From contig NZ_DRFV01000002.1 in assembly GCF_011050365.1 (NCBI RefSeq), forward strand, positions 1 through 64,000: a DNA stretch of 64,000 bases, written 5' to 3'. The DNA is from Pseudohongiella sp. GTDB lineage: Bacteria; Pseudomonadota; Gammaproteobacteria; Pseudomonadales; Pseudohongiellaceae. Positions 17,016-24,359 of the stretch are shown piece by piece; the stretch's first letter is position 1, and each line of letters begins with the position of its first letter. A model generated the notes under the pieces. That model saw only the letters and a program-made list of their open reading frames with translations, was not told the origin of the DNA and searched no databases. A program made the translations under genes and the position numbers.

Positions 17016-17091
17016 AAATTGCGTAGCAATTTTCAACGAGCGCGGTAGCGCGGAGCCCGAAGGGTCGGGAACAGCACCAAGCTGTTCCCGA
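17016..17091. repeat. Repeat module A with its own hairpin
   Basis: A conserved segment of about 48 bp (AATTGCGTAGCAATT, then an ACGAGCGCGGTAGCGCG run and AGCCCGAAGGG) is followed by a private perfect hairpin, TCGGGAACAGC (17065-17075) with GCTGTTCCCGA (17081-17091). Module B directly after has the same conserved part but a different hairpin. Confidence 0.65.
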
Positions 17092-17096
17092 TTACT

Positions 17097-17169
17097 AATT
17101 GCGTAGCAATTTAAAACGAGCGCGCCAGCGCGAAGCCCGCAGGGTTCAATCAGCCCAAAGCTGATTGAA
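17097..17169. repeat. Repeat module B with its own hairpin
   Basis: The conserved segment recurs with a few substitutions (AATTGCGTAGCAATT, ACGAGCGCGCCAGCGCG, AGCCCGCAGGG). It is followed by TTCAATCAGC (17145-17154) and GCTGATTGAA (17160-17169), a perfect 10-bp stem unrelated to module A's except for the CAGC/GCTG tip. Confidence 0.65.
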
Positions 17170-17228
17170 TTATTCCGCCCCGACGCCCTCAATTCACAAA
17201 AGCCTCGGCGTCTCAGTAGCTTTTTTTA

Positions 17229-17265
17229 TGATGCCCAGGGGCGGATGAGAACCACCGATCTGGTT
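17229..17265 (-). repeat. Inverted tRNA-like fragment, copy 2
   Basis: Second copy of the fragment at 16974-17010. It differs at one base (CCCAGGGGCGG versus CCCGGGGGCGG) and here keeps the CCCCTGGGC acceptor sequence of tRNA-Phe. An imperfect AAAGC...GCTTT hairpin (about 17198-17227) sits next to it, as copy 1 sits next to the terminator. Confidence 0.6.
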
Positions 17266-17342
17266 CTAACATTCAGATGCTTTACCTGCCACCTCGCCAA
17301 GGGTTATAGTTTTCCGCACGATGAAACATTAACCGCAGGCCT

Positions 17343-18368
17343 GTGAGTTTGACCCATACCCGCCTACATTTTCTTTGCCTGTGCCTTGCGCTGGCCGTCA
17401 CCAGCATGCCAGCCACAGGCCAGGACGCTGACCTGCTCAGGCGCGCCCTTGCCGGTGAGGCTGACGCGCAGAGCGAGCTGGGTTACCTGTACGTCTCTGG
17501 CAATGGCGGCCGACAGAATCTGCCGCTTGCACTAAACTGGTTGTCGCAGGCTGCACAACAGGGCGATGCACCCGCACAATATAACCTGGGCATGATGCAT
17601 GCGCTGGGTCATGGCACCCCCGAGGACATGACTGAAGCGGCCCGCTGGTACCAGGCTGCAGCCACCCAGGGCCACACCGATGCTCAATACAGCCTGGGCC
17701 AATTGTACGACACCGGAGATGGCGTCAAGCGCGACCAGACCGAAGCAGTGCGTTGGTATACGTTGGCCGCAGATCAGGGTCATGCGGCAGCGCAAAGCGA
17801 TCTCGCCGTCATGTATAAATATGGCAATGGCGTTCGGCAGAATTACCAGGAAGCCCTGCGACGCTTTCGCATAGCCGCCGACCAGGGTTTCGCTGTCGGA
17901 CAATTCAACCTGGGGGTGATGTACCGGAACGGCACCGGCACTGACCGCGACTTTACTCAGGCCGCGCACTGGTATCGCCAGGCGGCACAACAGGGCCATA
18001 TGTCAGCGCAATATCACCTGGCAACCCTGCTGCTCAGAGGCGATGGCATTGATGCCGATTATGCAGAGGCCGCCCTCTGGTTCCGCCACGCCGCCACCCA
18101 GGGTTTGGCAGATGCACAGTACGAACTGGGATTAATGAGTGGTCATGGCGCCGGTGTTGCGCAGAATCTGGAGCGCGCCTACATGTGGCTGGATCTCGCC
18201 GCCAAGGGCGCATCCAATGCGCGGCGTGGGCGTACCCTGCGCACCCGCGACGAGTTTGCTGCACATATGTCATACGATCAGCTGAACCGTGCCCGGCAGG
18301 CCGTCGAGACCTGCCTGGCGTCGTTCTATCAGGTTTGTGACCCGGACGCTGACCCGGCCCGACGCTGA
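17343..18368 (+). CDS. Exported Sel1-repeat protein
   Basis: A 341-residue protein starting with GTG. Residues 1-26 are a signal peptide (LHFLCLCLALAVTSMPATGQ). The rest consists of about seven Sel1-like repeats of 36 residues (TPR-related), each with the A-x-x-x-LG-x-x-Y/M-x-x-G-x-G-V-x-x-(D/N) pattern, for example AQYSLGQLYDTGDGVKRDQT and AQYELGLMSGHGAGVAQNLE. Such solenoids mediate protein contacts in signalling or envelope homeostasis. The C-terminus has two cysteines (ETCLASFYQVCD). It is the first core-composition gene after the island border. Its partner is unknown. Confidence 0.85.
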   Translation: MSLTHTRLHFLCLCLALAVTSMPATGQDADLLRRALAGEADAQSELGYLYVSGNGGRQNLPLALNWLSQAAQQGDAPAQYNLGMMHALGHGTPEDMTEAARWYQAAATQGHTDAQYSLGQLYDTGDGVKRDQTEAVRWYTLAADQGHAAAQSDLAVMYKYGNGVRQNYQEALRRFRIAADQGFAVGQFNLGVMYRNGTGTDRDFTQAAHWYRQAAQQGHMSAQYHLATLLLRGDGIDADYAEAALWFRHAATQGLADAQYELGLMSGHGAGVAQNLERAYMWLDLAAKGASNARRGRTLRTRDEFAAHMSYDQLNRARQAVETCLASFYQVCDPDADPARR

Positions 18369-18392
18369 CCTGCCCTGGCGTCCCCTCGCCTC

Positions 18393-18566
18393 TCAGTGCT
18401 TAAAAATGACATAAAACGCATGAATAATGCCTGGAATAAAACCCAGCATTGTCAGCAAGATATTGAGCCAGAAGGGGAATTTTATCCCCACCTCCATAAA
18501 AACGCCAACCGGCGGCAGCAGAACAGCAAAAATCATTTTAATCGGGTCTGTCGGGGTAAACGCCAT
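18393..18566 (-). CDS. yqaE: YqaE/Pmp3-family small membrane protein
   Basis: A 57-residue hydrophobic peptide with two transmembrane helices: MIFAVLLPPVGVFMEVGI and FWLNILLTMLGFIPGIIHAF. This is the full signature of the UPF0057/Pmp3 family, which in bacteria and plants is linked to membrane potential and stress tolerance. A TTG further upstream keeps the frame open, but a GAGAGGA ribosome-binding site spaced for ATG 18566 (MAFTPTDPIK) decides the start. It converges with the Sel1 gene. Confidence 0.88.
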   Translation of the reverse strand: MAFTPTDPIKMIFAVLLPPVGVFMEVGIKFPFWLNILLTMLGFIPGIIHAFYVIFKH

Positions 18567-18669
18567 GATGATTCCTCTCAAGATTGCTAAGTATGCAAGG
18601 CCACCCTACCATAGGTGCCTGTGAGCAACGGACCCGATCTTTGTTGCTGTCAACCGGAGTGATCAAACC

Positions 18670-20118
18670 ATGATTGTCGAAACGCCCCGCCAGGAACAGC
18701 TTGTAGACCAACCCCATCGTATTGAAAAGGATTTGCTGGGCTCGCTGGCAGTGCCAGCCGACGCTTATTACGGCGTACAGACCCAACGCGCGCTGGAAAA
18801 TTTTGTACTGTCAGGGGTGCCGCTGGCTCACTTCCCCAAGTTGGTCATCGGCCTTGCCATGGTCAAAAAAGCCGCTGCGGCTGCCAATCGCGACATAGGC
18901 GAACTCAGCCCGACCAAGTATGACGCCATCGCCCATGCCTGCGACCGGCTTATTGCCGGCGAATTCCACGAACAGTTTGTTGTCGACATGATCCAGGGTG
19001 GTGCCGGCACCTCCACCAATATGAATGCCAACGAAGTGATCGCCAATGTGGCATTGGAATACCTGGGTCACGGCAAGGGCGAGTACAAACATCTGCACCC
19101 GAATAATGATGTCAACATGTCGCAGTCCACCAATGATGCCTATCCGACTGCGATCCGTGTGGGCCTGCAACTGTCCCACTTTGAGCTGGTCGACAGCCTG
19201 GCCTTGCTGCAACAGGCATTTGCCGTCAAACGTGATGAATTCCATGATGTGATAAAGATGGGGCGAACCCAGTTACAGGACGCCGTACCGATGACGCTGG
19301 GCCAGGAATTCGGTGCTTACGCCACAACCCTGGGTGAAGACATCGAACGCATTGCCGGGTTGTATGACCTGCTGCGCGAAGTCAATCTGGGCGGTACTGC
19401 CATTGGCACCGGTATCAACGCCGACCCGCGTTATGCGGTGCTGGCAGTTGCGCACTTAAGTGAGGTGTGTGGTCACCCAATGCGACTGGCTACAGATCTG
19501 ATTGAAGCCACATCGGATATGGGGGCATTTGTCCTTTTTTCGGGCATGACCAAACGGCTGGCCATCAAACTGTCAAAGATATGTAATGATCTGCGGTTAT
19601 TGTCCAGCGGGCCTCGCACCGGATTTAATGAAATCAATTTGCCACCGCAACAGCCTGGCTCCTCCATTATGCCGGGCAAGGTCAACCCGGTTATTCCGGA
19701 AGCGGTAAACCAGGTCGCCTACCAGGTGATCGGTAATGACCTTGCCATTACCATGGCAGCAGAGGCCGGCCAGTTACAGCTCAACGTTATGGAGCCCCTG
19801 ATCGCATATAAAATCATGGAATCCATGCGCCTGCTGCGTCGCGCCATGGACATGCTGCGCGAGCGCTGCATTGTCGGCATCACCGCCAATCGTGAGCGTT
19901 GTCGCGAGCTGGTGAATAATTCCATCGGCCTGATTACTGCACTGAACCCGTACATCGGCTACGAGGATGCCACACGCATCGCCCGCGTGGCGCTGGAAAG
20001 CGGACGCAGTGTGCTGGATCTGGTCAGGGAGGAAAATCTGCTGGATGAGGAAACGCTGGTGGAGATTCTGAAGCCGGAGAATATGGTGAATCCGCGCGCG
20101 GTGAAACGCAAAACTTAA
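18670..20118 (+). CDS. aspA: Aspartate ammonia-lyase (aspartase)
   Basis: A 482-residue enzyme of the fumarase/aspartase superfamily that deaminates L-aspartate to fumarate and ammonia, feeding amino-acid carbon into the TCA cycle. Diagnostic stretches are GGAGTSTNMNANEVIAN (aspartase type), VNMSQSTNDAYPTAIR, MGRTQLQDAVPMTLGQEF and the flexible catalytic loop GSSIMPGKVNPVIPE carrying the general-base serine. Length is normal. The start ATG is preceded by GGAGTG at eight bases. Argininosuccinate lyase, of the same superfamily, is encoded separately at 44470. The gene ends at a long palindromic repeat that could terminate it. Confidence 0.93.
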   Translation: MIVETPRQEQLVDQPHRIEKDLLGSLAVPADAYYGVQTQRALENFVLSGVPLAHFPKLVIGLAMVKKAAAAANRDIGELSPTKYDAIAHACDRLIAGEFHEQFVVDMIQGGAGTSTNMNANEVIANVALEYLGHGKGEYKHLHPNNDVNMSQSTNDAYPTAIRVGLQLSHFELVDSLALLQQAFAVKRDEFHDVIKMGRTQLQDAVPMTLGQEFGAYATTLGEDIERIAGLYDLLREVNLGGTAIGTGINADPRYAVLAVAHLSEVCGHPMRLATDLIEATSDMGAFVLFSGMTKRLAIKLSKICNDLRLLSSGPRTGFNEINLPPQQPGSSIMPGKVNPVIPEAVNQVAYQVIGNDLAITMAAEAGQLQLNVMEPLIAYKIMESMRLLRRAMDMLRERCIVGITANRERCRELVNNSIGLITALNPYIGYEDATRIARVALESGRSVLDLVREENLLDEETLVEILKPENMVNPRAVKRKT

Positions 20119-20127
20119 AAGAGACGA

Positions 20128-20206
20128 AAACTTAAAGGGGACGGAGGATATTAGCGAAGCTAGTATCCTCCGTCCCCTTTAAGTTTCTAACGTCCCTTTA
20201 AGTTCC
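20128..20206. repeat. GGGGACGGAGGA palindromic repeat, copy 1
   Basis: AAACTTAAAGGGGACGGAGG and three more bases (20128-20150) are exactly complementary to 20164-20186, forming a 23-bp stem with a 13-base loop. A third partial copy (CGTCCCTTTAAGTTCC) follows at 20191-20206. It lies between the convergent aspartase and TonB-receptor genes and can act as a bidirectional terminator. The same core recurs at 39223 and 40855. Confidence 0.8.
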
Positions 20207-20214
20207 TCAGGGAT

Positions 20215-23200
20215 TTAGAACGTCTTGCGGATACCGACCTCGAACACGCGCCCCAGCGGATTGCCGATTCGCGGATCGTAGCCGAACTCCTGACGTGAGG
20301 CAGGCGGCGCTTCGTCCGTGATGTTGGTCACGGAAGCGCTGAATGATGCAAACGAATGATCCCAGATCCAGTGGAAGTCACCCGATACCCAGCCACCCGG
20401 ATCAACACCATAGAACGATGGTCCGAACGCGGTTGTGGTACCCGGCTGGCGCCCGCCAGGGACCAGAGCCGCCTCATTCACTGAGCCATCATCGTTGTAG
20501 TAGCGCTCATCCTTCACACCATCAATGTAAGACAGCACGAAACGGAAATTGTGATCGCCCTGTCCATAGTTCACGTTGAGGTTGGAACGCCATTCGGGCG
20601 AGGCCTGCGCAATGGTGGCAAAGTTCAGTGTACCCAGGCGGTCATCACCCGGATCCAGCTGAAAACCATCAAGCACTGTCTCACCAAAGGTGAACTCTTC
20701 CACCTTGGTCAGCGTCAGACCCAGACGGATGTCCCCGGCAAAGGCCGGGAAGCTATAGCGGGCCTGAACGTCGAAACCATTGGTGGTCTGACCGGGACCG
20801 TTACCGAACTCGGTAGTGATGTTGGAAAAATCATTCGCCGTGGTCACGCCCTGGTTACAGACTCCGCCGTTGAATTGCACACGCCCTACCAGCGGATGTG
20901 AACAATCTGCCAGCGCAGTCCGGTTGCTGGGTACGCTGCTGGAACCGGGCGGTGGAATGCTGAATACCGAACCGGCAATATCATTCGCCGACGCCAACAG
21001 ACCAAGCTCATCCTCAGTCTCAATGCTGAAATAATCGACAATGAGCTGGAAGTCGTGTGAAACATCAAAACCTTCGGACTGCCAGATAGCACCGGTGCTC
21101 CACACCGTCGCCGTTTCCGGTTCAATACCGGTTGAGGTCACTGTTGTCGCACCGCGCCAGTCACCACCGGCGATGGTATAACTGTTAACACCGTTGTTCA
21201 CTTCACCGGGAACCAGACCTGCACCCGGCGCCTGATAGTTGGTGCCGTAGGAGCCGCGGAATGACAGGTTATCAGTCAGGTCATACTTGCCCGACACCTT
21301 GTACACCGTTGCGCTCAGATCGCCACTGAAAGCTTCGTGACGCACCGCTGCAGTCATTTGTAATGAATCAAAGAACGGCAGGTTGAACTCGGCAAACGCT
21401 GAACGCTGGTCCTGCTTGGTGGAGTCAGGCGGATCTATGCCGAAGAAAAAGAACGGACCGGGACCATCAGGGGTGCAACCATTGTATTGCGGATTATTCG
21501 GATCCAGCGGGCGCTGCTCCGGCCAGAAGCAGGGCGTAGCACCGTTATAGATAGGATCCGGATTGGTCTCACGGTTCCTGGTATCACGGTACTGCACACC
21601 GGCGCCCCAGGCGATATTGCCACCTGGCAACTCAATACCGGTCTGACCACTGAACACCAGGTCTACCGTTGCGTTCCAGGACGTGGTTTCACCGTAGCGC
21701 TCATTAAAGATCCACTCCCGAAGTTCCTGCGGGTTCTGCAGGCTGGGATCATAACTGGGGTTCGCCAGCCCCAGTTCCGGCTGGCTGGCGAAATTGGAGG
21801 CGAACGGGTTCCAGTACATACAGTCACCGACACCGGCCAGGGCGGGGTTCTGCGTACCCAGGCGACCCGGGTCCTGATCCTGAACATTACAGTTGGGACC
21901 GCCGAAGCCGTACAAGGCGTTCTGTAATCGCGCACCCATGATGTCAGGCGCCGAACCGCGGCCATCAAACTGGTTATAGGTGACGGCAAAATCATAACTG
22001 ATCTGATTTTCGAACTCACCGGTCAGGCCGGTGGATATGTGCCAGTAACGCGCCTCGTTTTCGTTGGGCGTGCTGTGCAAACCGTCCTGGGCAAACGTGT
22101 CATTACCACCATGGGCAAAGGCGCGATAGGTAATAGGCGTGAAGCCCTGGGTTATCGCCGACAACGGATTGTTGGCCCACCCCGAGCGTTGCACAAACTC
22201 ATCAACATAAGGATTGGTCACCGGCGCATAAAGCTGATAGGTCAGACCCGAGGTCTGTGCCGGTCCACGCACCACAGGCTGGGAGGGAGACCCGTAAGCC
22301 TCGGGCGTATGCACACGGCTGTAGGCGGCACGGGCATAAAACTCCATGGTGTCTGACATCTGCGTGGTAATCTGACCAAACAGTCGATAGATCTCATTCT
22401 CCTCAACAATATTGTAGAACGGTATATAGCCATAGTTACAGGTATATCCGTTGACATAGACGCCGCCGACGGCTTCACAGGAAGACTGGGTAAAATCGGA
22501 GGCCAGACCCAGCGGCGTGCCCCATTCCGAGTTTGCGGTAAAACCGGGCTCACTGGGTAAACCGGCACGTGGCACCCAACCTGCCAGGTTGGTCAGACCC
22601 GACCAGGGGGCAGGATTCACGCCATACGGCAGACTGGCGAAGTCACGCTCCTTAGTTTGCAGGCGGGACCGGTGATCCCATTCGGCAGCCACCATCAGGT
22701 TACTGTCACCCACGTTCCAGCCACCCTTGGCGGATACGTTCCAGTCACCGTCCGTATCAAAACCACCTTTGTACGAGGAGCTGAGTTCAAAGCCCTCAAA
22801 GTTATTCTCGGTAATGAAGTTGACAACGCCGCCGGTGGCATCGGCACCGTAGGTCACCGCAGCACCATCCTTGAGGATTTCTATGCGACTGGTAACCGAA
22901 GACGGGAATACCGACGAATTCTGAGGTGTACGGCGCCCGTTAAACAGAGTCAGGGTCTTGTCAGACCCTATGCCGCGCAGGTTAAAACTGACGTTACCGG
23001 TATTACCGGAGCCACCAAAATAATACGCTTCGCCGGTGATGGGACCACCTGCGGTAAGGGTTTTGGCAAAATCCAGGGCCGTCGGGCTGCCAGTTTCCTG
23101 CAGCTCAGCAGCAGAGAAAACCTCAACGGGCAGTGATGCATCCAGCGGGGTGCCACGGATCAGCGAGCCGGTGACAACAACCTCTTCGATTTCAGGCTCC

Positions 23201-23283
23201 TGCGCGGCGATGGGAAGTGCGGTACCGGCCATCATGATGGCCAGCGCCAGGGATTTGCGTTTGCCTGTATAGACATGTCGCAT
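20215..23283 (-). CDS. TonB-dependent outer-membrane receptor
   Basis: A 1022-residue outer-membrane transporter. A signal peptide (KSLALAIMMAGTALPIAAQE) precedes a TonB-box-like EIEEVVVTGS segment. The plug domain follows (about 45-170), containing FNLRGIGSDKTLTLFNGRRT and IEILKDGAAVTYGADATGGV, and then a beta-barrel ending in the usual aromatic residue (GRVFEVGIRKTF). The plug sequence and length (just over 1000 aa) fit the large receptors of oligotrophic or polymer-degrading gammaproteobacteria. The substrate cannot be deduced, because no transporter, regulator or hydrolase is adjacent. It is downstream of a cyclic-di-GMP gene but separated by 280 bp. Confidence 0.92.
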   Translation of the reverse strand: MRHVYTGKRKSLALAIMMAGTALPIAAQEPEIEEVVVTGSLIRGTPLDASLPVEVFSAAELQETGSPTALDFAKTLTAGGPITGEAYYFGGSGNTGNVSFNLRGIGSDKTLTLFNGRRTPQNSSVFPSSVTSRIEILKDGAAVTYGADATGGVVNFITENNFEGFELSSSYKGGFDTDGDWNVSAKGGWNVGDSNLMVAAEWDHRSRLQTKERDFASLPYGVNPAPWSGLTNLAGWVPRAGLPSEPGFTANSEWGTPLGLASDFTQSSCEAVGGVYVNGYTCNYGYIPFYNIVEENEIYRLFGQITTQMSDTMEFYARAAYSRVHTPEAYGSPSQPVVRGPAQTSGLTYQLYAPVTNPYVDEFVQRSGWANNPLSAITQGFTPITYRAFAHGGNDTFAQDGLHSTPNENEARYWHISTGLTGEFENQISYDFAVTYNQFDGRGSAPDIMGARLQNALYGFGGPNCNVQDQDPGRLGTQNPALAGVGDCMYWNPFASNFASQPELGLANPSYDPSLQNPQELREWIFNERYGETTSWNATVDLVFSGQTGIELPGGNIAWGAGVQYRDTRNRETNPDPIYNGATPCFWPEQRPLDPNNPQYNGCTPDGPGPFFFFGIDPPDSTKQDQRSAFAEFNLPFFDSLQMTAAVRHEAFSGDLSATVYKVSGKYDLTDNLSFRGSYGTNYQAPGAGLVPGEVNNGVNSYTIAGGDWRGATTVTSTGIEPETATVWSTGAIWQSEGFDVSHDFQLIVDYFSIETEDELGLLASANDIAGSVFSIPPPGSSSVPSNRTALADCSHPLVGRVQFNGGVCNQGVTTANDFSNITTEFGNGPGQTTNGFDVQARYSFPAFAGDIRLGLTLTKVEEFTFGETVLDGFQLDPGDDRLGTLNFATIAQASPEWRSNLNVNYGQGDHNFRFVLSYIDGVKDERYYNDDGSVNEAALVPGGRQPGTTTAFGPSFYGVDPGGWVSGDFHWIWDHSFASFSASVTNITDEAPPASRQEFGYDPRIGNPLGRVFEVGIRKTF

Positions 23284-23561
23284 GGGTCACTCTCCTGTAG
23301 TTTTTGTTTTTATTTTTACTGCTTATGTTTTAAACGCTGCTGCACGATACCAATGCACCGTCAGACAAGGCCCGAAAAACACCACAGATACAACTACGTG
23401 GAATCAACGACTTCCTCTTGGTTGTCCAAGACCGTCTCGAATTCTATAGGCGAAGAACTATCGTTTCAATATATTTGTAACGGAATGTGACTGAAAGCGG
23501 GAAGGCGGCATGGATGGGTGGCCAGGTACGTGGGTGGATGGGACAGTGGGAAAAAAAGACA

Positions 23562-24359
23562 TCAGACAGACTTCACCGCGCTGACCGCCCATGCCGCTTC
23601 AAACCGGTCAACCGGCACCGGCCGGCCGAACAGGTAACCCTGATACAGCGTACAACCGTGGCCCAGCAGGAATTTTCGTTGCGCCTCGGTTTCCACGCCT
23701 TCTGCCAGAACGCTCATATCCAGTGTGTATGCCATATCAATAATGGTGCGCACAATTGCGGCGTCTTTGACATTGACACCAATGTTGCGCACGAACGACT
23801 GGTCAATCTTCAGCATGTCCAAAGGCAACTGACTCAGGTACGTCAGTGAAGAGTAACCGGTACCAAAGTCATCGATGGCAAAATGCACACCGATCTCACT
23901 GAGCTGCTGCATATTGAACCTGGCCAGCTCCAGATTATCCAGCAGCGTTGACTCGGTGAACTCAAGCATCAGCAATTTCGGATCAATCTCCCGCTCTGTC
24001 AGCAGAGCCTCCAGTGATTTCGCGAAACCGTCCTCATAAAACTGCTCCGGTACCAGGTTGATGCTGAGTTTCAGGCTCCGGTAGTGCGGCACCTGCTGCC
24101 ACTTTTTAAGCTGCTCCAGCCCCAGCTCCAGCACTTCGTGCCCCAGCCCCAGTATCAGACCATTCTGTTCAGCCAGCGGGATAAACTCAATGGGTGACAC
24201 CACGCCGCGCTCCGGATGATTCCAACGCACCAGCGCTTCGGCCCCCACCAGCACGCCATCGACATCCAGTTGTGGCTGGTAATACAGCTCAAACTGATGT
24301 TCACGGATGGCTTCACGCAGCTCCCGCAGTAGCTTTGCCCGTTCACTGACCGCCGTCTG
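23562..24359 (-). pseudogene. EAL phosphodiesterase domain separated from its GGDEF partner by one TAG
   Basis: The reading frame is the direct continuation of the upstream GGDEF gene after a single TAG codon (24360-24362): QTAVSERAKLLRELREAIRE then the EAL domain. Catalytic signatures are intact: AEALVRWNHPERG, LMLEFTESTLLDN, FAIDDFGTGYSSLTYLSQ, LKIDQSFVRN and VLAEGVETEAQ. A separate start might be the GTG at 24254, but this would cut away the first part of the EAL barrel (FELYYQPQLDV). So without readthrough, EAL activity is probably lost or reduced. A sequencing error is also possible. Confidence 0.7.

Noticed and set aside
17016-17169. CRISPR array
   Set aside because: Only two units with hairpin ends, no regular spacers and no cas genes.
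17016-17265. Integron attC sites
   Set aside because: I could not find paired GTTRRRY/RYYYAAC cores at the correct positions, and no integron integrase is present.
20551-20901. Several plus-strand frames across the TonB receptor (20343-23272)
   Set aside because: All are antisense to a 1022-aa receptor with intact plug and barrel signatures.
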